Below are positions 16,601 to 23,328 of a stretch of DNA of 33,108 nt, one piece after another; position 1 is the first letter of the stretch, and every line of letters begins with the position of its first letter. Made by a program: the position numbers and the translations under genes. The stretch lies in the NCBI GenBank assembly GCA_018303945.1, contig JAGVXD010000015.1, positions 1 to 33,108 on the forward strand, read 5' to 3'. This DNA is from Candidatus Pacearchaeota archaeon. Lineage in GTDB: Archaea > Nanobdellota > Nanobdellia > Pacearchaeales > GW2011-AR1. Below the pieces are notes generated by a model. That model searched no databases, had not been told where the DNA came from, and was given only the letters and a program-made list of their open reading frames with translations.

Positions 16601-17790
16601 ACTGGACATTTACGCCCAATTACACTATGGAAACATATGGGGTTTATACAAACCTAACTTTGATAGTCAAAAATCCAACTTACGCGGATGTTCAGTCAAA
16701 CAGAACATGGAACCTTAACATAACTCACGTAAATTCTCCCGTGAACTTCTCATCACAGATACAAAATAGGAGCAAGACAATATTAGAAAATGTCACATAT
16801 ACCCTGACAGATTACTTCTCGGACCTTGACTGGAGCGATGAAAGACGCAATGAAACACCTACTTTCACCGTGAATGTTGTGCAGAATACAACAGGAGGCA
16901 TTAGCTATTCTGTATCTGGCTCTGTAATTACGTTTACTCCTCCGCCAACACCAGGTAATGGAACATTCACTATCACTATAAACGACTCCGGCACCAACTC
17001 TACAAGTAATTCCTTCTTTATAGAATTCAGCGCCACCCCTACTTCAGGAACATCAACTACTGTTACAACGGGCGGGGGTGGAGGGGGTGGAGGAGGAAGT
17101 TCGGGAGGGACAAATCCAATATCTTTGAAGATAATACTTCCCGAGCCTTTGTCGCTTGACAAAAGAGATAAGATACTCTTACCGATTACATTGCAAAATA
17201 ATGGTCAGACTTCTCTCAATGGAATAACACTGACTAGCACTATCGCAAAAGACGGCGTATTAAAAAAAGATATCAAGAGCTCATTTGACAGAACATCCAT
17301 ATTATCCCTCTCCGTTGGTGAGAAACAAGGGGTTACACTTACCATAGAAACTAATACTGAAGAGCTCGGACTCTATGAAATAAGTGTTAATGCAAGTGTG
17401 GCAAATCCAGTTTATAGAGATTGGGGAAAGATATATCTCACAGTAAAGGAAGGTACGACTGTAAGCGAGCGCATATTATTCACTGAAGAATTTATTGTAG
17501 GAAATCCTGAATGTCTTGAGATACGGGAACTTATTGACGAAGCAAAAGTTTCTTTAGGTCAGGGAGACTTCGCAAAAGCAGAAGTTCAGATTGAAGAAGC
17601 GCTTAGCTCATGCAAGAGAGCCATATCTCAAAGACCTCTGCCAAGACTAGCCCGCATTGCGAGAGAGACAAGGATAATAAGTTATGCAGCCATTGCAAGC
17701 ATAATCGCTTTTATAGCGGGCATATTATATTATTCTTACAGAAGATTACAGCTTAAGAGAACGCTTGATATAAATGAGAATTATAGATAA
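13696..17790 (+). CDS. Large cadherin/Ig-like repeat surface protein with C-terminal TM
   Basis: This 1364-aa protein is taken from the ATG at 13696. An earlier in-frame ATG at 13627 overlaps the upstream gene and adds no signal. An N-terminal hydrophobic segment (about 7-28) is followed by about eight to ten Asn/Ser/Thr-rich cadherin/Ig-like repeats of about 100 aa, with borders such as VLNINDAPTITTP, VTNINGAPTFSYL and ISNINDSVGISSL. A poly-Gly/Ser linker (about 1124-1138) joins a CARDB-like domain (about 1145-1260). A helical segment with paired Cys (ECLEIRELIDE, SSCKRAISQ) and a C-terminal membrane segment (about 1333-1350) complete the protein. Sequons are extremely dense, suggesting heavy N-glycosylation. 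It is probably a long extended stalk at the cell surface. Confidence 0.75.
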   Translation: MKEEVYGLAGIGLAVLTIIFLAASAVVVATSSGSSQNASLTIFDSTDSENRFSNINTIFTANYTNSSGSPLNASIGTGNCTVEFNLSSTFSGLSPMAFNTSTLVWDYNRSFNVKGNFFFRSNCTSTFGNVTLSDNFTIRNTAPAISLDEGNTYVDFDGNKLNDDYFQCTEDSLCSYNFSANVTDPDSNDVLNFNYSGITNTTLTNFTLNSSTGVLTINITQTSLTGSKQVELNVRDSESQSVAGILLVNVSSANDIPQFSGLNNTSFNISTLFNQTYNATDEENNAPFTFNITFVSCSVESWSTRNCSTPEGRSLFNVSNSSEYYTSNTSFTISFVPQKNDVGTYTLNITVKDSLNASRTQTVNFTVTNINGAPTFSYLCNNDRNWNESNTVNCYINVSDIDETANLTVSANVSWFTFSNSTNRTTLEVSSGNASALVNITLNDTHVGRHFINISVHDTGAPIQSNSQIVQFNISNINDSVGISSLSALTVYTTNNYTTYLNASDDDLLIPDKNLYNETLTFSSNASSWVNITSTSIIINTNITSATLTINPAVGGTGTHYVNISVRDANNYSSSSFIFAITVSNNSAPAWNVSTATNLSLTENISFYLNLSQNVTDVDNNTIVFSFANLSSFVSFSLNYSTGVINFTPIDEDVGYHLVVINATDGNVNTSLTFNFSVLNINDAPTITTPLTGTNISFNQTNSNGNTSEDAVVSILLYINDDDLLIPSTQKNYYNESFSVNTTLSGPNPYLFNFSSPTSFGANRTQYSASFTPNRTDLGNYTVTVNITDASNSSTTLSFNITLSSISHVPSISAIGNQTSTYNRTLAIDINASDIEDGTDTGGNTNFTFSYSFINGTDFINNNNSRLNMTTGMFNHTFNDSQDGIYRINITVNDTSGFAASRDFWLNVYNNPTLNTPPAGVNFTFNENNFTNITFIVQHAVGDNLTYIIYIGNNLTYNRSYYGNGTSLNWTFTPNYTMETYGVYTNLTLIVKNPTYADVQSNRTWNLNITHVNSPVNFSSQIQNRSKTILENVTYTLTDYFSDLDWSDERRNETPTFTVNVVQNTTGGISYSVSGSVITFTPPPTPGNGTFTITINDSGTNSTSNSFFIEFSATPTSGTSTTVTTGGGGGGGGGSSGGTNPISLKIILPEPLSLDKRDKILLPITLQNNGQTSLNGITLTSTIAKDGVLKKDIKSSFDRTSILSLSVGEKQGVTLTIETNTEELGLYEISVNASVANPVYRDWGKIYLTVKEGTTVSERILFTEEFIVGNPECLEIRELIDEAKVSLGQGDFAKAEVQIEEALSSCKRAISQRPLPRLARIARETRIISYAAIASIIAFIAGILYYSYRRLQLKRTLDINENYR

Positions 17791-17829
17791 TTTTCCATAT
17801 TTGTAAAAAGAAATTAGATGCATAAGAAG

Positions 17830-17839
17830 GTTTAAAAAT
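17830..17839 (+). promoter_or_regulatory. TATA-like box before the MoxR-VWA unit
   Basis: GTTTAAAAAT lies about 37 nt before the ATG at 17872. GAGGTG at 17864-17869 would serve as ribosome binding site, so the MoxR unit may have its own leadered transcript besides read-through from the surface genes. Confidence 0.4.
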
Positions 17840-17871
17840 TAGGAAGTACTCGAAGGATAATAAGAGGTGTT

Positions 17872-18873
17872 ATGAAACAAATAAGTCGCAACCGTGCTTC
17901 TCCAAAGTTAAGCCAGGACAAAGTAAAAGAAGCCGCGGATATGATAAGAGAGGTACGCCAGGAGATAGCTAAAGCAGTTATAGGTCAAGAGGGCGTTGTT
18001 CAGTCTCTTATAGCCTCTCTTCTATGCAATGGCCATGTTCTAATTGAAGGAGTTCCCGGTATCGCAAAGACTCTTGCAATAAAAGCTCTGGCACAGGTTT
18101 GCGGATGCTCGTTTAAGCGTATACAGTTTACAGTAGACCTGCTTCCAAGCGACATTATAGGACTGACAACTTATGACCCTCAAAAAGGATTTGAAGTTGT
18201 CAAGGGGCCAGTTTTTGCGAATTTCGTTATAGCTGATGAAATAAACAGAAGCCCGCCTAAAACCCAATCCGCCCTCATTGAAGCAATGCAGGAAAGACAG
18301 GTGACAATCGGAAGAACTACTTTTGCGCTGCCTGCTCCTTTCTTTGTCATGGCTAACCAAAACCCTATAGAAACAGAAGGAGTTTATTCACTGCCTGAAG
18401 CCCAGGTTGACCGTTTTCTGTTTAAGATAATAATGGGCTATCCTGAAGAAGAGCATGAAGAAAAGATTATGGAGGAAAATGCTACGTTCAAGAATTTTGA
18501 AGATTTTAATTTAAGGCCCATACTATCAGATAAAAAGATACTAGACCTTCAGGCAATTACTCATAAGGTATATCTGGATAGCAAAATAAAAAGATATATT
18601 CTTAATATTGTTACAATGACACGTACGAAATCTTTTGAGAGGGGGCCATACATAGAGCTGGGATGCTCTCCTCGTGCAAGCATAGCTTTATTTATTGCTG
18701 CGAAAGCGTGGGCTCTTACAGAAGGCAGAAACTACGTAATACCTTCCGATGTGAAAGCCGTAGCATTTGCCGTACTTAGGCACAGACTGATATTGTCGTA
18801 TAAGGCAAGAGCGGAAAATATAACTCCTGACCAGATAATTAATGATATACTCTTAAAGGTGAATGCGTCATAA
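17872..18873 (+). CDS. MoxR-family AAA+ ATPase
   Basis: This 333-aa protein is a full-length MoxR ATPase. It has Walker A GVPGIAKT (residues 60-67), the LLPSDIIG strand-loop (about 90-97), Walker B VIADEINR (119-126), then QSALIEAMQERQVTIG, MANQNPIETEGVYSLPEAQ and the arginine-finger part VDRFLFKI. The C-terminal helical lid carries GCSPRASIALF. MoxR proteins act with DUF58 and VWA proteins as chaperone-like machines for assembly or metal loading of target proteins. Two base pairs separate it from the DUF58 gene downstream. The run follows the large surface-protein gene after 81 bp, so its substrate may be among those surface proteins; that link is inference. Confidence 0.93.
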   Translation: MKQISRNRASPKLSQDKVKEAADMIREVRQEIAKAVIGQEGVVQSLIASLLCNGHVLIEGVPGIAKTLAIKALAQVCGCSFKRIQFTVDLLPSDIIGLTTYDPQKGFEVVKGPVFANFVIADEINRSPPKTQSALIEAMQERQVTIGRTTFALPAPFFVMANQNPIETEGVYSLPEAQVDRFLFKIIMGYPEEEHEEKIMEENATFKNFEDFNLRPILSDKKILDLQAITHKVYLDSKIKRYILNIVTMTRTKSFERGPYIELGCSPRASIALFIAAKAWALTEGRNYVIPSDVKAVAFAVLRHRLILSYKARAENITPDQIINDILLKVNAS

Positions 18874-18875
18874 CT

Positions 18876-19754
18876 ATGGAAAGGAAACTTGCAATAGACG
18901 TTGCTAATGCTATAACTTCATTTGAAGCCGCACTGCACTATTTTGAGCTAAAGACAAAACTTTATCACATTATATTCAGAGGCAAGGGACTTGAATTTGA
19001 CCGCTTTAGAGTTTATACTCCGGATGATGATGCTTCTCTTATAGACTGGAAAGCAAGCATGAGGGCGCAAAAGACCTTAGTCAGGCAGTATAAAGAAGAA
19101 AGAGACCAGAAAATAGTCTTTATAATTGATGTTAGCGATAGCATGATTTTTGGCTCTGGCAAGAAGCTTAAATGTGAATATGCTGCGGAGATGGTACTTG
19201 CTTTAGCTCACCTGATAATAACTTCGGGTGACAAAGCGGGCTTGGTAATGTTTGGAAATAATCTTGTTTATGAGGTTAGGCCTCAAGCAGGAATTAAGCA
19301 TTTATCCCTCTTAATAGACACTTTAAGCAAAGCAGAATTTTACGGCGATACTCCTAACCTCAACAAAGCATTAGAATATGTAGCAGATTATCTGCCTGAA
19401 TCTTTATCTGCAGTATTTATCGTCTCTGACTTTCTTCATACCAATAATGACTTTGAGCGCAATATGCAATTAGTTGCTAAGAAATTCGAGACTATTGCAC
19501 TTATGATAAAAGACCCTCGGGACATGCAGCTTCCTGATACGGCTCTTGAAGTAACTATATCCGACCCTGTAAGCGGCAGGCAATTAGTTGTAAATCCCAA
19601 GGTCGCTAAACAGCACTATGAATATTTAGCCAAAAAATATGAGCATAAAGTTTTGCAACAGTTTCAACGTGTGGGAGTTGATACACTTAAAATAATGACT
19701 GATGAGGAATTTGCTTTTCCCCTTGCAAGATTCCTAAAGGAGAGAGTTTCTTAA
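18876..19754 (+). CDS. DUF58 protein with VWA-like fold
   Basis: This 292-aa protein has the DUF58 signature RVYTPDDDASLIDWKASMRA (about 46-65), followed by LVRQYKEERDQ and a VWA-like strand VFIIDVSDSM with the metal-site pattern DxSxS (85-89). No membrane segment is visible, so it probably acts at the inner face of the membrane. In MoxR clusters this protein is the partner of the ATPase and of the VWA protein encoded next. Spacing to the following gene is one base, so co-translation is likely. Confidence 0.9.
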   Translation: MERKLAIDVANAITSFEAALHYFELKTKLYHIIFRGKGLEFDRFRVYTPDDDASLIDWKASMRAQKTLVRQYKEERDQKIVFIIDVSDSMIFGSGKKLKCEYAAEMVLALAHLIITSGDKAGLVMFGNNLVYEVRPQAGIKHLSLLIDTLSKAEFYGDTPNLNKALEYVADYLPESLSAVFIVSDFLHTNNDFERNMQLVAKKFETIALMIKDPRDMQLPDTALEVTISDPVSGRQLVVNPKVAKQHYEYLAKKYEHKVLQQFQRVGVDTLKIMTDEEFAFPLARFLKERVS

Positions 19755-19755
19755 T

Positions 19756-20676
19756 ATGGAGATATTTTTTGCCAGACCGACCTACTTGTATTTCCTTTTT
19801 CTCATACCTATAATCATTCTCTTTCATTTTTTGTCTTTATATTTGCATAGAAAGAGAGCTTTAACATTCGCCAATTTTGAAGCAATTGCTAGAGTTAAGG
19901 GAATAGACTTATATTCAAAAAATTTAGTTAACCTTGTAATAACTATTCTCATAATAATCTCTTTAGTTTGCGCTTTGGCAGGGCCCAATACAACCCGCCA
20001 AGTATCTACAAGCACTTCTTCTTTTGTCATAGCAGTGGACGTTTCAAGAAGCATGGAAGCAAACGACATCCCCCCAAGCAGAATAGACAGGGCCCGTTCT
20101 TCAGCCATAGAATTTGTAGAATCATTGCCCAGCGGAACAAAAAGCGGAGTAATCTCTTTTTCTGGAAATTCTTATATTCATCAGGACCTTACTACTGACC
20201 GTGCTCTGGTAAAACAAGCTTTAAGCTCTCTAGAGATAAGCGAAATTGGAGGAACAGATATATACGAAGCGATAATAACTGCGACAAATATCCTAGATAG
20301 GGAAGATTATAAGGTAGTTATATTGTTAAGCGACGGCCAGTCAAATGTCGGCTCTCTGGGCGATGCTATAGAGTATGCTAGAAAAAGCAGCGTCATAGTA
20401 TATACTATAGGATTAGGAACTGAAACCGGGGGAGAGACATTTTTTGGGCTTTCTAAAATAGATGAGGATTCTTTGAAGGCGATTGCATATGAGACAAGGG
20501 GGCAATATTATCGCGTACAGAATTCTGAAGATTTAGATAAGTCCTTCAAATCAATTGTAACCCTCGGAGAGAGATCAGTTAATTACGATTTAACTTATTG
20601 GTTCGTTATGGCTGCTCTTGTATTAATAGTTATCTCTTATGTCGTCATAACTCCAAGATATCTTCCTTTCCCTTGA
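19756..20676 (+). CDS. Membrane VWA-domain protein (BatA-like)
   Basis: This 306-aa protein has two N-terminal membrane segments (about 9-30 and 57-76), a VWA domain with the MIDAS motif DVSRS (95-99), the later GGTDIYEAI threonine and LLSDGQSNVG aspartate, and a C-terminal membrane segment (about 280-298). The layout is that of BatA/BatB proteins. The VWA domain likely binds a divalent ion and a protein ligand, on a side of the membrane that cannot be read from sequence alone. It is the last gene of the MoxR-DUF58-VWA run, and its stop codon overlaps the start of the 33-nt intergenic repeat. Confidence 0.9.
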   Translation: MEIFFARPTYLYFLFLIPIIILFHFLSLYLHRKRALTFANFEAIARVKGIDLYSKNLVNLVITILIIISLVCALAGPNTTRQVSTSTSSFVIAVDVSRSMEANDIPPSRIDRARSSAIEFVESLPSGTKSGVISFSGNSYIHQDLTTDRALVKQALSSLEISEIGGTDIYEAIITATNILDREDYKVVILLSDGQSNVGSLGDAIEYARKSSVIVYTIGLGTETGGETFFGLSKIDEDSLKAIAYETRGQYYRVQNSEDLDKSFKSIVTLGERSVNYDLTYWFVMAALVLIVISYVVITPRYLPFP

Positions 20677-20708
20677 TTGTTCCAAATGGGTCTTATACCC
20701 CATAGCTT
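20676..20708 (+). repeat. Intergenic hairpin motif, copy 2
   Basis: This 33-nt element matches 9966-9998 at 27 of 33 positions. Its core GGGT-CTTAT-ACCC differs from copy 1 by a paired change (A-T to G-C) that keeps the stem. A T-rich run (20721-20730) follows, so it may mark the end of the VWA transcript. Confidence 0.45.
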
Positions 20709-20750
20709 GATGCAAAAGGACTTTTTATTTATGAGTGATTAACAACATAA

Positions 20751-20760
20751 ATATTTATAA
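20751..20760 (+). promoter_or_regulatory. TATA-like box before the GNAT-like remnant
   Basis: ATATTTATAA is centred about 27 nt before the ATG at 20783; the promoter looks intact although the gene is broken. Confidence 0.4.
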
Positions 20761-20782
20761 GTAAAAAAATATTCTAAAAGAT

Positions 20783-21041
20783 ATGAAAGTAGTAAATTTG
20801 CCAGAGTTAGAAGATGAAAAATCAGAAAAAATGAGAGGTTTAGTCGAATATTAGTATAGTAAGGAAAGTACCTTTCCCACATAGATTATTTTCTAATAAT
20901 CCATGGCCTGGTTTTGAAACAGCAGGTAATTTTTACAGGGATTCTTCTGGAAGGTCTTTGAATGTTGGCGAAAGAGATGGAAGTGTAATTACAGTAAAGC
21001 CGGAATATAGAAGTCAAGGAGAGAGATATGCTGAACTATAG
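20783..21041 (+). pseudogene. Frame-broken remnant resembling a GNAT acetyltransferase
   Basis: The first frame reads MKVVNLPELEDEKSEKMRGL and ends at TAG 20852-20854. A second frame, shifted by one, continues ISIVRKVPFPHRLFSNNPWP and ends with SVITVKPEYRSQGERYAEL before TAG 21039-21041. The VKPEYRSQGE part resembles motif A of GNAT N-acetyltransferases (VxPEYRGQGIG), where acetyl-CoA pyrophosphate binds. The rest of the domain after it is missing. The call rests on that one motif. Both a frameshift and a 3' truncation are seen. Confidence 0.4.
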
Positions 21042-21189
21042 CAAATAACTTTAATTTCCGGAATTTTTTGTTATCTGCTAGATAGGAAATCACGGAAGAG
21101 AGTACGATTATTAAAGTGATTTTCTATATATGAAAACTTTGAATTTTATGAAATGAATTAGGACTTCACAAATTTTCTCAATTCGTTAG

Positions 21190-21200
21190 TTATATAAACC
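21190..21200 (+). promoter_or_regulatory. TATA-like box for the 157-aa gene
   Basis: TTATATAAACC is centred 25 nt before the ATG at 21220, indicating a leaderless mRNA. The interval 21042-21189 shows no gene. Confidence 0.6.
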
Positions 21201-21219
21201 TAGCCTGCTTTTTTTACTT

Positions 21220-21693
21220 ATGACATTTGATTTAAATCACTTCAGAGAACAATATGATTTATTAGCTAAACAGTACAAGATTCCAAGCTTTAAGGTTATT
21301 CATGATGATTTTGAACTTGAGAAAATAAATCAGGAAAGTCTTGCGGTATTGAGGGTCGTACGAAAGACTATGATGGATAAGGTCATAAACACTTTATCAT
21401 TCTTGGATTTACTTCTTCATCCGGTAAACGCTCCCAGAGTTTATTTGCCATTCATTAAAGTAATGACTAGTGCTGATAAGCAGTTAATTGATTCCGTATA
21501 TAGCTCCCTTGGACAAGTAAGCCTGCGCTCTCTTCCTTTGGAAATTGACTATTCAGAGAAAAATGAAGCAATAATGATACGAGAGATTTATGAAACATGG
21601 GAAGAAGTTAAACCCCAACTTCGTCAATTACTTAATGAGATTGCTTCTCCCGTAGAATCTTCAAGCAAGCGTGAAAGAAGCTATTATGGTTAA
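21220..21693 (+). CDS. Conserved helical protein of unknown function
   Basis: This 157-aa protein starts MTFDLNHFREQYDLLAKQYK and is predicted almost all alpha-helical and soluble. Features include a central VVRKTMMDKVINTLSFLDLL, then a NAPRVYLPFIK motif, and a charged C-terminus (EVKPQLRQLLNEI) ending in a disordered-looking SSSKRERSYYG. I recall similar hypothetical proteins in DPANN archaea but know no assigned function. It is transcribed alone and converges with pheT, whose stop lies two bases beyond its own. Confidence 0.65.
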   Translation: MTFDLNHFREQYDLLAKQYKIPSFKVIHDDFELEKINQESLAVLRVVRKTMMDKVINTLSFLDLLLHPVNAPRVYLPFIKVMTSADKQLIDSVYSSLGQVSLRSLPLEIDYSEKNEAIMIREIYETWEEVKPQLRQLLNEIASPVESSSKRERSYYG

Positions 21694-21695
21694 TT

Positions 21696-23327
21696 TTACC
21701 TCAAGAGCTCATCAGTATTTATCTCAATTATTGCCAGAGGCATTTTTATGTTCCATGAACGGAGCGTCTCCGGATGAATTTCTCCCATTAAGCCAATTTC
21801 TTTATCTTTGCATTTAATAGATGCTGTGCGTCCTTCTATCAAGAATGGATGCGTGTTTTCTTTCAAGGAGAATGAAACTCCAAGCATACTGCCAAGATAT
21901 TCAATTATTTGCTTTATCTCGGTAAAATTGCTAGGAGAGCAGGCAATTAGCAGATTGTTGCTTTCGGATATTCCAGTTTCACTCTTTCCTGAAATGTCCT
22001 TCTTAAATACTGTGCCAATTTCAAAGAGCTTTTGAGGGTATTCATTGTCCCTGTTTTCTGAAAATATGCGGAGGGCAGGAATGAGCAAGTTAGGTCTCAA
22101 GATTTTATATTCTGTTTTTGAATTCTCTAATTCTATTTTTTGGTCGTCTTTTAATTTTGCTATTGAGTTTTCTTCTTCTTTAATCAGATGGTAAGTTGAT
22201 ATTTCCAGCAACCCCAACCCCACAAGAATCTGTGATATCTTGGATTGTAAATTGCCCACAAGAGATTCTTCTGCTATATTTGCCACTTGAGAAATTTTAT
22301 ATTCAAAATTATCATATCCATAAGCTATTGCAACATCTTCTATTATATCTATTTCGTGCAAAATATCTGTCCTCCATGCCGGTATGGAAACTCGGCCGTT
22401 GGAGTAATCATAGCCCATTTTAGGCAGAAGTTTTTGCATATCTCTTTCTTTTAATTTAAGCCCAAGCAGGGAATTTACATTATTCAGAGAAATTTTCATT
22501 TTTTCAGGAGATAAATCCGGCATTATTTCCTTTCTGCCATAATCAACTTCTATGGCAAATATCTTTCCACCCATGTCTGCCAAGGTTGTTACGATGATAT
22601 TAAGAGTTTTTTTTAAAGACTCAAGATTAAATCCCGAACATTCTATGAATACGTCTTTCGTTTCTGAAGTGATTTTGCCTGTTTCATGGCTGTTGATGAT
22701 AGGAGGCATGGAGAGAATTTTGTCCTTGGCATCCGTGAAAACAGGGTATTTATTCAGCCCTTCCAAGAGACCGGCATAGGCTTTTCCTGCCGGATGTTTT
22801 TGTAATATCTCTTGTCCAGTTAGTTCGCGATTCATTTCAAGGGGAATAAATTTTATATCCTGAGGTTTGCGAGCTTCAAATTTTATAGGCAGGCTTATTT
22901 TTTCTAGAGGGTAAATTCCAATTGCAATCTTTTTCCTATTTCTACCTATGGTTGTATGCAGTTTTTCCTGCAATTCAATAATTTCTTTTATTTTATTATC
23001 ATCAAATTTTAGATTCTTTACTATTGCACAGGCAGTGTGCGGCCTTATGTCTTTTAATGAAGATTCTACTTTTACTTTATAATTCTTTTCCGGAGGATTG
23101 ATTTTGTATTTTTTTAGGCCAGGTTCTTTTCCAGTGTATGCTCTTAAGACTCTTAAGAAACCTTGGACAGAGAGAACATCAGGCCTGTTAGGCAAGACTT
23201 CTATCTCTACTTCTTCAGAATTCTCGCTTTCTACAGGAATGCCCATCAAACTTATTTTCTCGGCTAAGTCAGGTGTCAATTTAATGTACTGTGCAATTAA
23301 TTTTTTAGGTATTTTTACGGTAGCCAT
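21696..23327 (-). CDS. pheT: Phenylalanyl-tRNA synthetase beta subunit, archaeal type
   Basis: This 543-aa protein is of archaeal/eukaryal length and lacks the bacterial N-terminal tRNA-binding extension. It has a start region MATVKIPKKLIAQYIKL, a B3/B4 region (about 80-260, with HTACAIVKNLKF and PPIINSHETGKI), a B5 domain (about 270-345, ISLNNVNSLLGLKLKERDMQ) and a catalytic-like core (about 350-543, with DIIEDVAIAYGYDNFEY and LMGEIHPETL). B3/B4 normally edits mischarged Tyr-tRNA(Phe), and B5 contacts the alpha subunit. The ATG follows the pheS stop after one base, so the two subunits are made from one message, as needed for the (alpha-beta)2 enzyme. Confidence 0.96.
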   Translation of the reverse strand: MATVKIPKKLIAQYIKLTPDLAEKISLMGIPVESENSEEVEIEVLPNRPDVLSVQGFLRVLRAYTGKEPGLKKYKINPPEKNYKVKVESSLKDIRPHTACAIVKNLKFDDNKIKEIIELQEKLHTTIGRNRKKIAIGIYPLEKISLPIKFEARKPQDIKFIPLEMNRELTGQEILQKHPAGKAYAGLLEGLNKYPVFTDAKDKILSMPPIINSHETGKITSETKDVFIECSGFNLESLKKTLNIIVTTLADMGGKIFAIEVDYGRKEIMPDLSPEKMKISLNNVNSLLGLKLKERDMQKLLPKMGYDYSNGRVSIPAWRTDILHEIDIIEDVAIAYGYDNFEYKISQVANIAEESLVGNLQSKISQILVGLGLLEISTYHLIKEEENSIAKLKDDQKIELENSKTEYKILRPNLLIPALRIFSENRDNEYPQKLFEIGTVFKKDISGKSETGISESNNLLIACSPSNFTEIKQIIEYLGSMLGVSFSLKENTHPFLIEGRTASIKCKDKEIGLMGEIHPETLRSWNIKMPLAIIEINTDELLR

Positions 23328-23328
23328 G

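Noticed and set aside
16905-17162. 85-aa proline-rich open frame on the minus strand
   Set aside because: It is the antisense reading of the poly-Gly linker of the surface protein; the proline run is a by-product of GGN codons.
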